Below, piece after piece: positions 1 through 9,356 of a stretch of 64,000 nt of DNA. A model generated the notes under the pieces. That model was not told the DNA's origin and ran no database searches. It was given only the letters and a program-made list of their open reading frames with translations. A program made the translations under genes and the position numbers. The DNA comes from CAZHVS01 sp964536015. Lineage in GTDB: Bacteria > Bacteroidota > Ignavibacteria > Ignavibacteriales > Ignavibacteriaceae. How positions within the stretch are numbered: position 1 is the stretch's first letter; each line of letters begins with the position of its first letter. Where the stretch lies: positions 124,001 to 188,000 of the forward strand of contig CAZHVS010000003.1 in the NCBI GenBank assembly GCA_964536015.1, given 5' to 3'.

Positions 1-43
1 AATCAATTAATTATTTTAAGAATATCAATATTAATATTTACTG

Positions 44-628
44 ATGAAGAAATTTTTTCTAACATTAATTCTTTTTACAAATTGCTTTGCAGTTCAGCCA
101 CCATCCGATAAAGCACGTGGTGTTTTTCTTGCGTTTGGCGTTGGTCCACGAATTCCAATTTTTGAATTTTCCAAAAACACTGTATTAGGCTATGGATTTA
201 ATCTTGAAATTTCTTATACAGATAATGAATATCTCCCGATATTTCTTTTTGGGAAAATCGGATTTGAACAATACCCTGGTTCACAGGATTTTTATCAGAC
301 TTCAGAGTATTCCCATTTTTCAACTGCATTATTACCAATGAGCCTTGGTGGCAGATACTATTTTGCTCCATTGCTTGAAAATGTAGTGCTCTTAATTCCT
401 TATCTAGAGGCTGCCGCAAATTTTACAGTTTATAAAACAATTAATCAGTTTAAATCTAATGCAAATAAAAATGATTTTTCGAATGATGGAATGAAATATG
501 GTTTTAGTCTTGGAGCTGGAGCATCAATGTTTCTCATGGAAATTCTCGCTTCATACAATTATTTAAACAGTAATCAATTCCTCTCTTTTGATTTGAAAGT
601 TAGAATTCCTTTATATGTTAGTCTTTAA
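44..628 (+). CDS. Exported outer-membrane beta-barrel-like protein, function unknown
   Basis: A 194-residue protein with a clear Sec signal peptide (about residues 1-16, ending at an FA site). The mature part is rich in alternating aromatic and polar stretches (for example around residues 45-75, GYGFNLEISY and LPIFLFGKIGF) and has a Gly-rich strand pair near 150-160. This is what small outer-membrane barrels of this phylum look like. I do not recognise a named family. The start has no convincing Shine-Dalgarno sequence, but the ATG fits the signal peptide exactly. It ends 10 nt before the enoyl-CoA hydratase, so the two are probably cotranscribed. The upstream promoter lies outside the window. 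Confidence 0.8.
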   Translation: MKKFFLTLILFTNCFAVQPPSDKARGVFLAFGVGPRIPIFEFSKNTVLGYGFNLEISYTDNEYLPIFLFGKIGFEQYPGSQDFYQTSEYSHFSTALLPMSLGGRYYFAPLLENVVLLIPYLEAAANFTVYKTINQFKSNANKNDFSNDGMKYGFSLGAGASMFLMEILASYNYLNSNQFLSFDLKVRIPLYVSL

Positions 629-638
629 GGAGTGAATA

Positions 639-1421
639 ATGGAATTAAAAAATTTATTAATGGAAATCATTGGCAATGTTGCGACAGTTACTTTAAATCG
701 TCCTGACAAATTGAACGCTCTGAATGTTACAACAATAAATGAACTTGAATTTGTATTTCATACATTACTAAATAATGAAGAAGTTCGGGCAATTATTTTG
801 ACTGGAAGTGGTCAAAAGGCATTTGCCGCTGGCGCCGATGTATCGGAAATATTAGTTCTTGATGAATTATCTGCTAAAAATTTTTCGGAAAGAGGACAAG
901 AGGTTTTTAATTTGATAGAAAATTTGGGCAAACCTGTTATAGCCGCAATTAATGGTTTTGCACTTGGTGGTGGCTGTGAACTTGCACTTGCCTGTCATAT
1001 TCGGCTTGCTTCGAAAAATGCTAAACTTGGGCAACCGGAAATAAATCTAGGTATTATCCCCGGTTATGGAGGAACGCAAAGATTAGCACGATTAATAAAT
1101 TCTTCGATTGCCCTAGAATATATTTTAACAGGAGATTTTATTGATGCTGTTCAGGCATTAAATCTTGGATTAGTTAATCACGTTTTTGAAAGTGATGAAT
1201 TGATTATTAAAGCAAAAGAAATAGCTGAAAAAATTGCATCGAAACCCGCACAAGCAATAAAACTCATTTTGCAGGCAGTTAACTCAACAAGAAATGCGAC
1301 GTTAATTGAAGGATTGAAGGAAGAAGCCCGGCTATTTGCAACAGCTTGCGAAACTTTTGATGCTAAAGAAGGAATAAAAGCTTTCCTTGAAAAACGAAGA
1401 CCGGTATTCACCAATAAATGA
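639..1421 (+). CDS. Enoyl-CoA hydratase (crotonase family)
   Basis: A 260-residue crotonase-fold protein of full family length. It adds water across the double bond of trans-2-enoyl-CoA in fatty-acid or amino-acid degradation, in the cytoplasm. The oxyanion-hole segment AFAAGAD is near residues 61-67 and the GFALGGGCE block near 106-114. Both catalytic glutamates of true hydratases are present (E114 in GGGCE and E134 in GQPE), which separates it from isomerases and dehalogenases of the superfamily. The ATG follows a good AAGGAG site. It is the middle gene of an apparent three-gene plus-strand unit. Whether it acts as Crt, PaaF or a general beta-oxidation enzyme cannot be told here. Confidence 0.93.
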   Translation: MELKNLLMEIIGNVATVTLNRPDKLNALNVTTINELEFVFHTLLNNEEVRAIILTGSGQKAFAAGADVSEILVLDELSAKNFSERGQEVFNLIENLGKPVIAAINGFALGGGCELALACHIRLASKNAKLGQPEINLGIIPGYGGTQRLARLINSSIALEYILTGDFIDAVQALNLGLVNHVFESDELIIKAKEIAEKIASKPAQAIKLILQAVNSTRNATLIEGLKEEARLFATACETFDAKEGIKAFLEKRRPVFTNK

Positions 1422-1436
1422 TTAGAGTTTTTATAA

Positions 1437-2444
1437 GTGTTAAAAAATATTGATATAAAAAAAATAACTTACCTGTTATTTGCCTTTACAGTTTTCTTAG
1501 TAATTGCAAATCTTCTATTTGATAAATTTAGTGGGATTCAGAAAATTAACATTGATAAAAACCCTCTAAGCATTGAAGAAGTAAATGACATTTTCAGAAC
1601 TTTTTTAAAGAATATGGGCATTGGCGATTCTTTAGTCAAAAAGGTAAAAATATCCAAAAGGATGAATGACTCACTGAGGTTCGCTTATGAAGTAACTTTG
1701 CCAGCCGATCTTCCCTTCCCTGTAATACTTTTAAACCTAAAAAATAGTTTTAGCAATAATGAAGTTAGCATTTTTTCAAAGGAAGTTAAATTTAATGAAT
1801 ATTTTACACTGGAAATAAAATCTGCTGACATTCTTAAGCTGTATTGCGAGATGAAAGTAAATAAATCGTTTTATAGAAATAATGGACGAATTACGCTATT
1901 AATCAGCGATTTCGAAAATAGTTCACAGAAAGACAAACTTTTTCTTTTACAATACCCGGAAAAATTAAGTTTTATTTTACAACCGCAGAATGAATCAAAA
2001 GATTTAATTCAAACAATCCAGAAGTATAAAAAAGATTATACAATTTTTATTGATGAGAACAGCCCAGATATTGATTATAAATTAAGTGCCAAATATTCGA
2101 AAGACAGAAATCTTATTTCAATAAAAAATATTGTTGGTACATTTTATCAAAGATTTTTTCTTGTTGATTTTACATCTTCTATCTGGAAAAATTCTACTGG
2201 GATATATTTAAAAAACGAATTCGAAAAAAGGAAACTGAAATTAATACCTTATTTAACATTTAATTCTCTAGAGAGCATTGAAGAAGAAAATGTGAATATG
2301 TATTTCAATAATCTAACACAGGATTTAGGTGACAAGGATATTGTAGTAAAATTAACTACAAAAAATCTATTGACAATTGAAGAAGAAATTAAAAAACTTC
2401 GTCTAAAGGGAATCAAATTTGTTGGAATTAATTCATTGCTTTAA
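1437..2444 (+). CDS. Membrane-anchored protein with a degenerate divergent polysaccharide-deacetylase-like domain
   Basis: A 335-residue protein starting at GTG, 15 nt after the enoyl-CoA hydratase. One hydrophobic segment (about residues 9-27) anchors it, and the rest should be extracytoplasmic. From about residue 145 onward the pattern (RITLLISDF, SFILQPQNES, a Thr/Leu helix, then LRLKGIKFVGINSLL at the end) resembles the divergent polysaccharide-deacetylase (YibQ-type) family. The metal-binding residues expected after the first strand and in the HxP-type motif are absent, with SDFE and IFID in their place. I infer a non-catalytic relative. The assignment rests on pattern resemblance only. 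It converges on the M16 peptidase operon with 1 nt between the stop codons. Confidence 0.6.
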   Translation: MLKNIDIKKITYLLFAFTVFLVIANLLFDKFSGIQKINIDKNPLSIEEVNDIFRTFLKNMGIGDSLVKKVKISKRMNDSLRFAYEVTLPADLPFPVILLNLKNSFSNNEVSIFSKEVKFNEYFTLEIKSADILKLYCEMKVNKSFYRNNGRITLLISDFENSSQKDKLFLLQYPEKLSFILQPQNESKDLIQTIQKYKKDYTIFIDENSPDIDYKLSAKYSKDRNLISIKNIVGTFYQRFFLVDFTSSIWKNSTGIYLKNEFEKRKLKLIPYLTFNSLESIEEENVNMYFNNLTQDLGDKDIVVKLTTKNLLTIEEEIKKLRLKGIKFVGINSLL

Positions 2445-2445
2445 A

Positions 2446-3816
2446 TTAGTTTAATACTTCTCCTTCATCATTAAGCTCTATAATTTTTCCATAATCAAAG
2501 TCTGATAAAGTATCCACAACCTTCTGTTTATTGCCTACAATTACAATCTGCATTTTATTCGGCAATATAGATTCTCTAGCTGCTTCAATAACCTCTTCAC
2601 GAGTAACTCTGTCCAATTTTTCAATTAATGAATTGTAATAATCTAAAGTAAGTTCATACACAACTAAAGTATTTAGGCTAGATGCAATTTGCATATAAGT
2701 TTCAAAAAGAAGTGTAAATTTTCGTATTAAAGAAGATTTTGCAAACTGTACTTCTTCAATACTTACATCTTTACGAATATTTTTAAATTCAGTAAATATT
2801 TCTTGTATGGCTTTCCCAGTATTTTCCGAATTTACTGATGCACTCGCAAGAAAAAATCCACAGTTTTTGTTATAATTAAATAAAGTTCTTGCACCATAAG
2901 TGTAACCATTTTTTTCTCTTAAATTTAAATTTATCCGACTTGTAAACTGTCCCCCTAAAATTGCATTCATCACCTTTTTTTTAAAATGTTTACTTTCCTC
3001 CCTTTTATTAGTTGCATAACCTATTCTAATTTCTGATTGAACTGCATCTTTCATATTAACAATATAAGTTTCCATTTCCTGATGTTCACATTCATAATCA
3101 TTTCTTATGTCAATTGAACTTTTAAAAGGAATATTGTTTTTCTCTAAAAGATTTTCGAGTTCAAATTTATTAATATCTCCAACGCAACTACCTCCATAAA
3201 AACTAATATAAAATTTGTTAGAATAATAATCCCGCACATCTTCCAATGAAATATATTTTAATGTTGATTCATTTCCTTGAATATAATTGCCATAAGGATT
3301 AGACCTAAAAATAACTTTCTCGAAAACTCTTTCTGCAACTTCTTCAGCATCATCTTTAAGTTGCAGTAAACGTGCAAGTAATTTGGATTTTTCTCTTAAA
3401 AAATCTTCCTGTTCAAATTTTGGTTTGTTAATTATTAGTCCTAATAATTCAATGGTTCTCTCAAAATGTTCTTTGAGAGAAACTAAGGTGAAAGAAATAA
3501 AATCCTGACTGCAGACTACAGAAATGGAAGAACCAAGTTTATTTATTTCTTCGTTCAATTCAAGTGAGTTATAATTTCCGGCACCTTCATCTATAAGTAT
3601 TGCCATTAGATTGGCTAAACCTTTTTTCTCTTGTGGATCAAAAATATTCCCTGCTGAATACAATAGATTTAGATGAACTATAGGAAGTTTATCGTTATAG
3701 TTGAATAGAAATTTTGAATTATCTGAAAGTCTTTCTACAAGCGGTAGATTAAAGTTTATTTCTGCTTCTGGTAATGGGATTAAATTTCTATCAATAATCT
3801 TATTATTCATTCTCAA
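2446..3816 (-). CDS. M16-family peptidase-like protein, inactive subunit
   Basis: A 456-residue M16 (pitrilysin/processing-peptidase) family protein. At the place where active members carry HxxEH (residues about 68-73) it reads ANLMAI, so the zinc ligands are lost. The C-terminal half keeps the YGARTLFNY segment (R/Y pair) typical of the non-catalytic partner in two-subunit M16 peptidases. It overlaps the active paralogue upstream by 4 nt (ATGA), so the two are translated together and most likely form a heterodimer. No signal peptide is apparent. The substrate is unknown, and family members usually degrade peptides or process exported proteins. Confidence 0.88.
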   Translation of the reverse strand: MRMNNKIIDRNLIPLPEAEINFNLPLVERLSDNSKFLFNYNDKLPIVHLNLLYSAGNIFDPQEKKGLANLMAILIDEGAGNYNSLELNEEINKLGSSISVVCSQDFISFTLVSLKEHFERTIELLGLIINKPKFEQEDFLREKSKLLARLLQLKDDAEEVAERVFEKVIFRSNPYGNYIQGNESTLKYISLEDVRDYYSNKFYISFYGGSCVGDINKFELENLLEKNNIPFKSSIDIRNDYECEHQEMETYIVNMKDAVQSEIRIGYATNKREESKHFKKKVMNAILGGQFTSRINLNLREKNGYTYGARTLFNYNKNCGFFLASASVNSENTGKAIQEIFTEFKNIRKDVSIEEVQFAKSSLIRKFTLLFETYMQIASSLNTLVVYELTLDYYNSLIEKLDRVTREEVIEAARESILPNKMQIVIVGNKQKVVDTLSDFDYGKIIELNDEGEVLN

Positions 3817-5087
3817 TTTTCCGTTTGATTGGGCAATACTCTTAATTCAAGATAATTACCAGTTAAATATTTCTGAACAACTTGTTTAACTTTTTCCTCG
3901 TTACAAGATATATACCTGTCATAATCATATTGAAAGGAATCAGGTTCTCCAAGATAAAAGTTATAATGATTAAGTTGATCAGCCAGATAATCAATACTCT
4001 GTAGAGAAAAAATAAATCCAGACTTAATTAAATTTTTTACTCTTTCAAGTTCATCTTTCTCAATACCAGAAGATAATATCCTCTTAAATTCAGAAAATAT
4101 ATCAGTTTTTATTTGCTCAAGAGGAACACCCGGTTTTGCAGTTGCTACTACACAAAAAAATCCACCATATTTTCCTGAAAACTGAAATGATGAAACATCA
4201 ACTACAGATTGTTTATCAAAAACAAGTTTTTTGTTTAAACGACTGTTTTTCGTGCCTGTCAGAATATTTGAAAGAATATCAAGTGAAGTATCATCTTCTG
4301 AAAAGATTTTATCTGTTTGAAATACAAGATAAATTCGTTCCAACTGAACATTATCTTTATATGACATTTCAATATTTCGCTCAAGCAAGAAATTTGGTGC
4401 TTTAATATTTTCTGATTTAAATTTATTTGGAATCTCACCAAAATACTTTTGAATTAAATTAATTGCTTTTTCTTCTTCAAAATTACCTGCCACAACAAGT
4501 GTGGCATTTGCTGGGCTATAATAATTAGTAAAAAAATCTTTTACGTCATCGATTGAATAATTTAAAATATCATTCATCCACCCAATTGTTGGCGAATGAT
4601 AAGGGTGATCTTCAGAATATAAAGTTGAAAATATTTTTTCCCATGCTAATCCATAAGGCTGATTATCATATCTCTCCAGCCTTTCATTTTTTACTACATC
4701 TATCTGATTTTTAAGTTTTTCTTCATCAATTGAAGGAAGAAGAAACCCCATACGGTCTGATTCTAACCACAAAGCTAATTCAAGATAATTTGAAGGTAGT
4801 TTTTCATAATAATTAGTTCTATCAAAACTGGTCGAACCATTTAGCGTTCCTCCTGCTTCCTGAATGTGTTTGAAGTGCATTCCTTTAGGAATATGTGCAG
4901 AACCCTGAAACATCATATGTTCAAATAGATGTGCTAATCCTGTCTTCCCTTTTTTCTCTACAGAAGAACCCACTCTGTACCAGATATTGATATCAATAAT
5001 AGGAATTGAAGAATCTCTATACAATATAACTTCCAAACCGTTTGAAATAAAATAACGTTTATAATTAAATTTTAATTTATTAATCAT
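3813..5087 (-). CDS. M16-family zinc metallopeptidase, active subunit
   Basis: A 424-residue M16 peptidase. The inverted zinc motif HLFEH is at residues 53-57 and the downstream glutamate of the NERLE segment (about E135) supplies the third ligand. The GTLNGSTSFDRTNYYEKLP stretch that follows is characteristic of bacterial processing-peptidase-like members. There is no recognisable signal peptide, so a cytoplasmic or non-classical location is likely. It is the first gene of a two-gene operon with the inactive subunit (4-nt overlap). The start lies just upstream of conserved sequence (FISNGLEVILY). The Shine-Dalgarno sequence is weak. Confidence 0.93.
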   Translation of the reverse strand: MINKLKFNYKRYFISNGLEVILYRDSSIPIIDINIWYRVGSSVEKKGKTGLAHLFEHMMFQGSAHIPKGMHFKHIQEAGGTLNGSTSFDRTNYYEKLPSNYLELALWLESDRMGFLLPSIDEEKLKNQIDVVKNERLERYDNQPYGLAWEKIFSTLYSEDHPYHSPTIGWMNDILNYSIDDVKDFFTNYYSPANATLVVAGNFEEEKAINLIQKYFGEIPNKFKSENIKAPNFLLERNIEMSYKDNVQLERIYLVFQTDKIFSEDDTSLDILSNILTGTKNSRLNKKLVFDKQSVVDVSSFQFSGKYGGFFCVVATAKPGVPLEQIKTDIFSEFKRILSSGIEKDELERVKNLIKSGFIFSLQSIDYLADQLNHYNFYLGEPDSFQYDYDRYISCNEEKVKQVVQKYLTGNYLELRVLPNQTEN

Positions 5088-5154
5088 TCTAATTTTTTTT
5101 TATTGTAAAGCTAACACTAATATGCGGGTGTTCAAAATAAAGAAATGATATAAA

Positions 5155-5184
5155 TGAAAAAAGGCGAGAGAAACCCCTCGCCTT
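5155..5184 (-). terminator. Rho-independent terminator of the TonB receptor gene
   Basis: A perfect 8-bp stem AAGGCGAG/CTCGCCTT (5161-5168 with 5177-5184) with an 8-nt loop. On the minus strand it is followed by a T-rich run. It lies 17 nt past the stop of the TonB-dependent receptor. Confidence 0.85.
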
Positions 5185-5200
5185 AAATTAAAAACAGGAA

Positions 5201-8179
5201 TTAAATTCCTACCTGGAAGTTAAATCTAAATGCTCGTAAAGCACCTGGAATTAATCCCGAGCGGTCTGCAGCAATAATATATTCTTTATCAAAAATGTTG
5301 ATTACTTGCAAACTTGCAAATCCTTTAAACCATTGATACTGGAAGTTATATCCCATAGTAAAATCAAAGGTTGTTACAACAGGAAGAACGTTATCATATT
5401 TAGCTTTAAATATTTCTTTATTGTTTGCTAAAGTTTCCCATTCTCCATCAACTATACCGTATGAATCTCCATCATACAAATAGTTTCTTGAATAATTAAT
5501 CATATCAATATTGGCGAAAAAGTTCTCATAAGTATAACCAATACCAAATGAAATTATTGTTTGTGGACCACATGAAACGTGTGTACTTTTTAGTTCATCG
5601 AAGAATAAAGTATCAACAACTCCACTTGCATTTAATGCAGATGCATTGAATGGTCTCCTCTTTCCTGTTTGCGGATCAATTAATACTGCATCAAGAACTT
5701 TTGTCCATTTATTGTCCATATAGGTTAAAGAACCTCTTGTTGATAGACCTTCAAAAGGAAGGATTTCATTTAGTGAAGCATTAAATTCAAATTCAACACC
5801 AATGTTAGTTGAAGTTCCAACTAATTCAGATCTATTTCCGTTTCTATCATAACCCGGAGCCCCTGCTTTTGATACGTCTGTAATTCTTGCAGCTTTATTA
5901 TCCCAGACCATGTAGAAACCATTTAATTTACTGAATAACCATGGAGATTTCCATCCAGCACCAATTTCAATCTGGTTAGATTTTTCGTCTTCAACGCTTT
6001 CGTTAACGCGTCCCTGATTATAAAATACTCCAAGGTCAACTAATCTTTCAACATGAGAGAAATTTCCGAATATGTTTAAATTTTCGTTAATATTATAATT
6101 CAAACCAATTTTTGGTTGAATAAAACCACGTGACCTTGTAACATTAATTAAATCAAATTCATACCAGTTTTTAGCAGTATCATTAGTAGAGCTCTTCCAC
6201 TCTTTCATATAGAACTTACCGTTTCTTGGTCCTTCAGATGATACGCTGGTTAAGCCATAATTAGACCATTCTGTAGGTTTAATTAAACGACCAATAGCAT
6301 TTTCACTGGGCATATTTTCAGTTAATTTATACTTGTACCAAACATATTGAAGAGATGTCATAACATTCAATTTACCATATTTCCAGTTCCCCTGTGCAAA
6401 TAATGTAAATTGAGGAGTTTCTCCGACATAATTTCTGTATTGAGTTACATAAGTAGGATCATTTGCTAAATTCCATCCTGAAGGGAAACCTATATCAGAA
6501 GTCGGTCCATCAATATCACCCTGTTTAACATATCTATTAAATGTTTTATAAGCACCAACTGATCCAGTATCTTTATAAGCATAATTCCAGGTAACTTTAG
6601 TTTTTCCTAAGAGATTTGTGAAGTGTCCTGGATGATCTGCTCTCCAGCTTCTAAATTCTCCACCAACATTTAAATCTAATAAATCACCAAATTTGGTTGA
6701 ATAATTTGTGATTATACCAAATTGACGATGTAATGAATAACTAATCCTTTGATATGCATTCTTTAGATAAACTGTATCAGCAGCCCCTTTTGTATTTATG
6801 AAACCTTCACTCCCATACAAAGAACCATAAAGATTTTTTCCAGTTCCATAGAAATTCCTGATACCTAAAGTATCTATACCTGTTCCGGCTGTCCCTGAAA
6901 TAAATCCATAAACGGTTCCAAGTGATTGCATACTTGAACCAGCTCCCCTACCGACTGTGTAGAATAAACTTGTTCGTAATGATGAAATATTTGAAAAATC
7001 ATATGTATAATGAACTTCACCTTGAACTTTATGATAAAAATTATGAGATAAATTTACATATTTATCATCAACTAATTCACGTGAACCATCAAGCAAGCCA
7101 TAATTAGCTAAACCCGTATTAGGATTTATTCCCAACTGATTGACAACGTCTTTAGGCAAGAATGGAGCAGGATTAGCTTTAAATCCATATTTCTTGAAGT
7201 ATGATATTGGATTACTCCACGAATATCCATGTTCCTGAGGAGCACCGTGTAATACAAATTTTATGCTTTGGTTTTCTGCAGGAAAATATGAAAGGGACAT
7301 ATAATAATTCAATCCTTCATATCTGCCGCTTATTCTTGTTCCTTCTGCTATTTTTCTATCAACATTAAGTGTAGCAGCAAATTTATCACTAATTAATCCT
7401 GTGTTTAATCTTAATCCATACATAGTATTCTTTGGAGAACCTAAGCTAAGATTAAATTTGTATTCAGAAACTGCAGGAGATTCTTCTGTAATAATATTGA
7501 ATGAGCCACCGAATGAACCAGCACCATATAATGAAGAACCTGCACCTCTTTGAATTTGAATTGAAGCTGCATTTGAAGAAACTGAACCCCAGTTTGACCA
7601 GTAAACTGCATTTGATTCCGGATCATTTGTTGGAATTCCATTAATCAATACTTGCACATAGTTTTGTGAAAAACCTCGAACAAAAACCTGTGCTTCACCA
7701 TTACCAACACCATCAGTTGAATAAGTAAATACACCTGGTGTTCCTTTTACAAGTAAAGGTGCATCCTGACCATGAATTTTTTGTTCAATTTGTTTTGAAT
7801 CAATATTAGAAAAAGCAACAGGAGTTTCCCTGTCTTTTGCTCTGTTAACTTCAATCACAACTTCCTTTGTTTGAATAGTTGTAGATTTTAAATCAAAATC
7901 TATTTTTTCATTTGAGGTGAGTGTAACTGAAACAGTTTTTGTTTCATATCCCACAAAACTTACTTTTACAGTATAAGTGCCGGAAGGAATTCCGGAAACC
8001 TTATAATTTCCCTGAAGGTCAGACATACTACCATAGTTCCCTGGAGATAGAGAAACGCTGGCACCTATTAGCATATCTTTCCCTGATGTAATTCTTCCTG
8101 ATAAAGTATAGGTTTGCGCAATTAAAGAAACAGATAAAAGTAGAACCAAAAATGTTATGAGCTTTGTAGCTTTTATCAT
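5201..8179 (-). CDS. TonB-dependent outer-membrane receptor with carboxypeptidase-regulatory domain
   Basis: A 992-residue outer-membrane receptor. I place the start at the ATG at 8179. It has a GGAG site 7 nt upstream and begins a classic signal peptide (cleavage after about residue 22, IAQ). An in-frame ATG 41 codons further upstream only adds a non-conserved polar tail. Domains: carboxypeptidase-regulatory-like/CNA-B fold (about 25-110), TonB plug (about 130-240, with VFVRGFSQNYVQVLINGIPTNDPE and QIQRGAGSSLYGAGSFGG motifs), then a 22-strand-type barrel ending in an aromatic C-terminal strand. No SusD partner is adjacent, which argues against glycan import. The substrate (siderophore, vitamin or peptide) is not evident. 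It is a monocistronic unit with its own terminator. Confidence 0.93.
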   Translation of the reverse strand: MIKATKLITFLVLLLSVSLIAQTYTLSGRITSGKDMLIGASVSLSPGNYGSMSDLQGNYKVSGIPSGTYTVKVSFVGYETKTVSVTLTSNEKIDFDLKSTTIQTKEVVIEVNRAKDRETPVAFSNIDSKQIEQKIHGQDAPLLVKGTPGVFTYSTDGVGNGEAQVFVRGFSQNYVQVLINGIPTNDPESNAVYWSNWGSVSSNAASIQIQRGAGSSLYGAGSFGGSFNIITEESPAVSEYKFNLSLGSPKNTMYGLRLNTGLISDKFAATLNVDRKIAEGTRISGRYEGLNYYMSLSYFPAENQSIKFVLHGAPQEHGYSWSNPISYFKKYGFKANPAPFLPKDVVNQLGINPNTGLANYGLLDGSRELVDDKYVNLSHNFYHKVQGEVHYTYDFSNISSLRTSLFYTVGRGAGSSMQSLGTVYGFISGTAGTGIDTLGIRNFYGTGKNLYGSLYGSEGFINTKGAADTVYLKNAYQRISYSLHRQFGIITNYSTKFGDLLDLNVGGEFRSWRADHPGHFTNLLGKTKVTWNYAYKDTGSVGAYKTFNRYVKQGDIDGPTSDIGFPSGWNLANDPTYVTQYRNYVGETPQFTLFAQGNWKYGKLNVMTSLQYVWYKYKLTENMPSENAIGRLIKPTEWSNYGLTSVSSEGPRNGKFYMKEWKSSTNDTAKNWYEFDLINVTRSRGFIQPKIGLNYNINENLNIFGNFSHVERLVDLGVFYNQGRVNESVEDEKSNQIEIGAGWKSPWLFSKLNGFYMVWDNKAARITDVSKAGAPGYDRNGNRSELVGTSTNIGVEFEFNASLNEILPFEGLSTRGSLTYMDNKWTKVLDAVLIDPQTGKRRPFNASALNASGVVDTLFFDELKSTHVSCGPQTIISFGIGYTYENFFANIDMINYSRNYLYDGDSYGIVDGEWETLANNKEIFKAKYDNVLPVVTTFDFTMGYNFQYQWFKGFASLQVINIFDKEYIIAADRSGLIPGALRAFRFNFQVGI

Positions 8180-8273
8180 ATTATAACTCCGGTTATTAAT
8201 TTGAAATGATTTTATTTTGCGATACAATTTTAGAAAAGCATTATCATCTGTGCAAGTGGTTAACAAAAAATTA

Positions 8274-8302
8274 ATATTATTTTTTTTTTGTTTAATTGAC
8301 AA
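8274..8302 (-). promoter_or_regulatory. Candidate sigma-70-type promoter for the TonB receptor
   Basis: On the minus strand TTGTCA (8297-8302) and TAATAT (8274-8279) are separated by exactly 17 nt, mostly a run of ten A residues. Transcription would start about 85-90 nt before the receptor ATG. In such AT-rich DNA, chance matches are common. The second-best candidate (TTGCAC with TAAAAT) lies closer to the gene. Confidence 0.4.
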
Positions 8303-8329
8303 AAAAGTTCTATACTTCTCTAAGAACAG

Positions 8330-8362
8330 TTAAAAATAAAAAATCCCCTGAACAAGGGGATT
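8330..8362 (-). terminator. Rho-independent terminator of the amylase-gatB-lepB operon
   Basis: A perfect 7-bp stem AATCCCC/GGGGATT (8342-8348 with 8356-8362) with a 7-nt loop, followed on the minus strand by a T-rich tract. It sits 10 nt past the lepB stop. Confidence 0.85.
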
Positions 8363-8372
8363 AAACACTCTG

Positions 8373-9344
8373 CTACAATAACTTCAGCACTCTATCAAGT
8401 CTTATTGAACCTAGTAAACGAAATAGTTCAGAAAAAGGAATATCTCTATCCCAGGAAAATAATATTATAAAAGCTTCTCCAACAATCATATCTCTTGAAA
8501 CGAATCCCCAAAATCTGCTATCTGCACTATCATCACGGTTATCTCCCATCATAAAATAATAATCTTTTTTTAATTTATAGGAAGATTCAGGTTTTCCCTT
8601 TATTGTAACAACACCATTTTTAACTGCAACAACTCTTTCTCCAAATTCTCTGTCAATAATAGTCCCCCATTGTTCGACAGATTCAGGAGTAAGTGTAATT
8701 ACATCACCTTTTTTTGGTATTCTTAAAGGTCCGTAATTATCTTCGTTCCAAGGAGCACCTTTAGGAAAAATTCTAGGATTTTTATTATCCTTAGGAATAG
8801 GGTAAGGAGAAAGATATTTAATATATGGAGGAATCCAGGCTTCTTTACCATTTACAAAAACGACTTTATCTTTAATTTCAACCGTATCACCTGGAAGTCC
8901 AATACATCTTTTTACATAATTTACATTAAGTGCATATTGTTCTTCCGGAATTTGTAAACCGGGAAGTCTTTCATCCGGACGCAATTGTTCTTTGTCACCG
9001 GGATATTCAAAAACAACAATATCACCCCTACGAGGCTCTCTTAATGAAGGCAAAGTAAAATATGGCAATTCAATTTGTGTGAATGGAATATACTTCGGAG
9101 AACTGGAACCATAAATAAATTTGTTTACAAGGACAAAATCTCCGACCAGAATAGTATCTTCCATTGAGCCAGTTGGAATTCTTGTGTTTTGAATTACAAA
9201 AGTTATTATAACTAATGCAGCTACACCAGCAAAAAGTAAAGATTCAAAAAACTCCTTAACTTTTTCTTTTGGTGTTTTCTTTATATTTAATTCTTCATAG
9301 GTTTTTATGCCAAAAAATTTTCTTACGGAATCTTTAAAGTTCAA
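8373..9344 (-). CDS. lepB: Signal peptidase I
   Basis: A 323-residue type I signal peptidase that removes signal peptides from Sec and Tat substrates at the inner membrane. A single transmembrane helix (about residues 36-52) is followed by the box-B motif with catalytic Ser60 (PTGSM). The lysine general base is K145 in YVKRCIGLPGD, and box E is MGDNRDDSADSRFWGFV. The length is that of the longer Bacteroidota/Chlorobi enzymes with an insert between Ser and Lys. It is the third gene of the operon, 12 nt after gatB. Confidence 0.96.
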   Translation of the reverse strand: MNFKDSVRKFFGIKTYEELNIKKTPKEKVKEFFESLLFAGVAALVIITFVIQNTRIPTGSMEDTILVGDFVLVNKFIYGSSSPKYIPFTQIELPYFTLPSLREPRRGDIVVFEYPGDKEQLRPDERLPGLQIPEEQYALNVNYVKRCIGLPGDTVEIKDKVVFVNGKEAWIPPYIKYLSPYPIPKDNKNPRIFPKGAPWNEDNYGPLRIPKKGDVITLTPESVEQWGTIIDREFGERVVAVKNGVVTIKGKPESSYKLKKDYYFMMGDNRDDSADSRFWGFVSRDMIVGEAFIILFSWDRDIPFSELFRLLGSIRLDRVLKLL

Positions 9345-9356
9345 TTAACGCTCCTA

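Noticed and set aside
8280..8289. Run of ten T residues as a terminator
   Set aside because: There is no GC-rich hairpin before it on either strand. It fits better as the A-tract spacer of a promoter read on the minus strand.
8180..8302. Longer start for the TonB receptor (upstream in-frame ATG)
   Set aside because: The extra 41 residues are polar and precede a complete signal peptide that has its own GGAG site. The start at 8179 is better.
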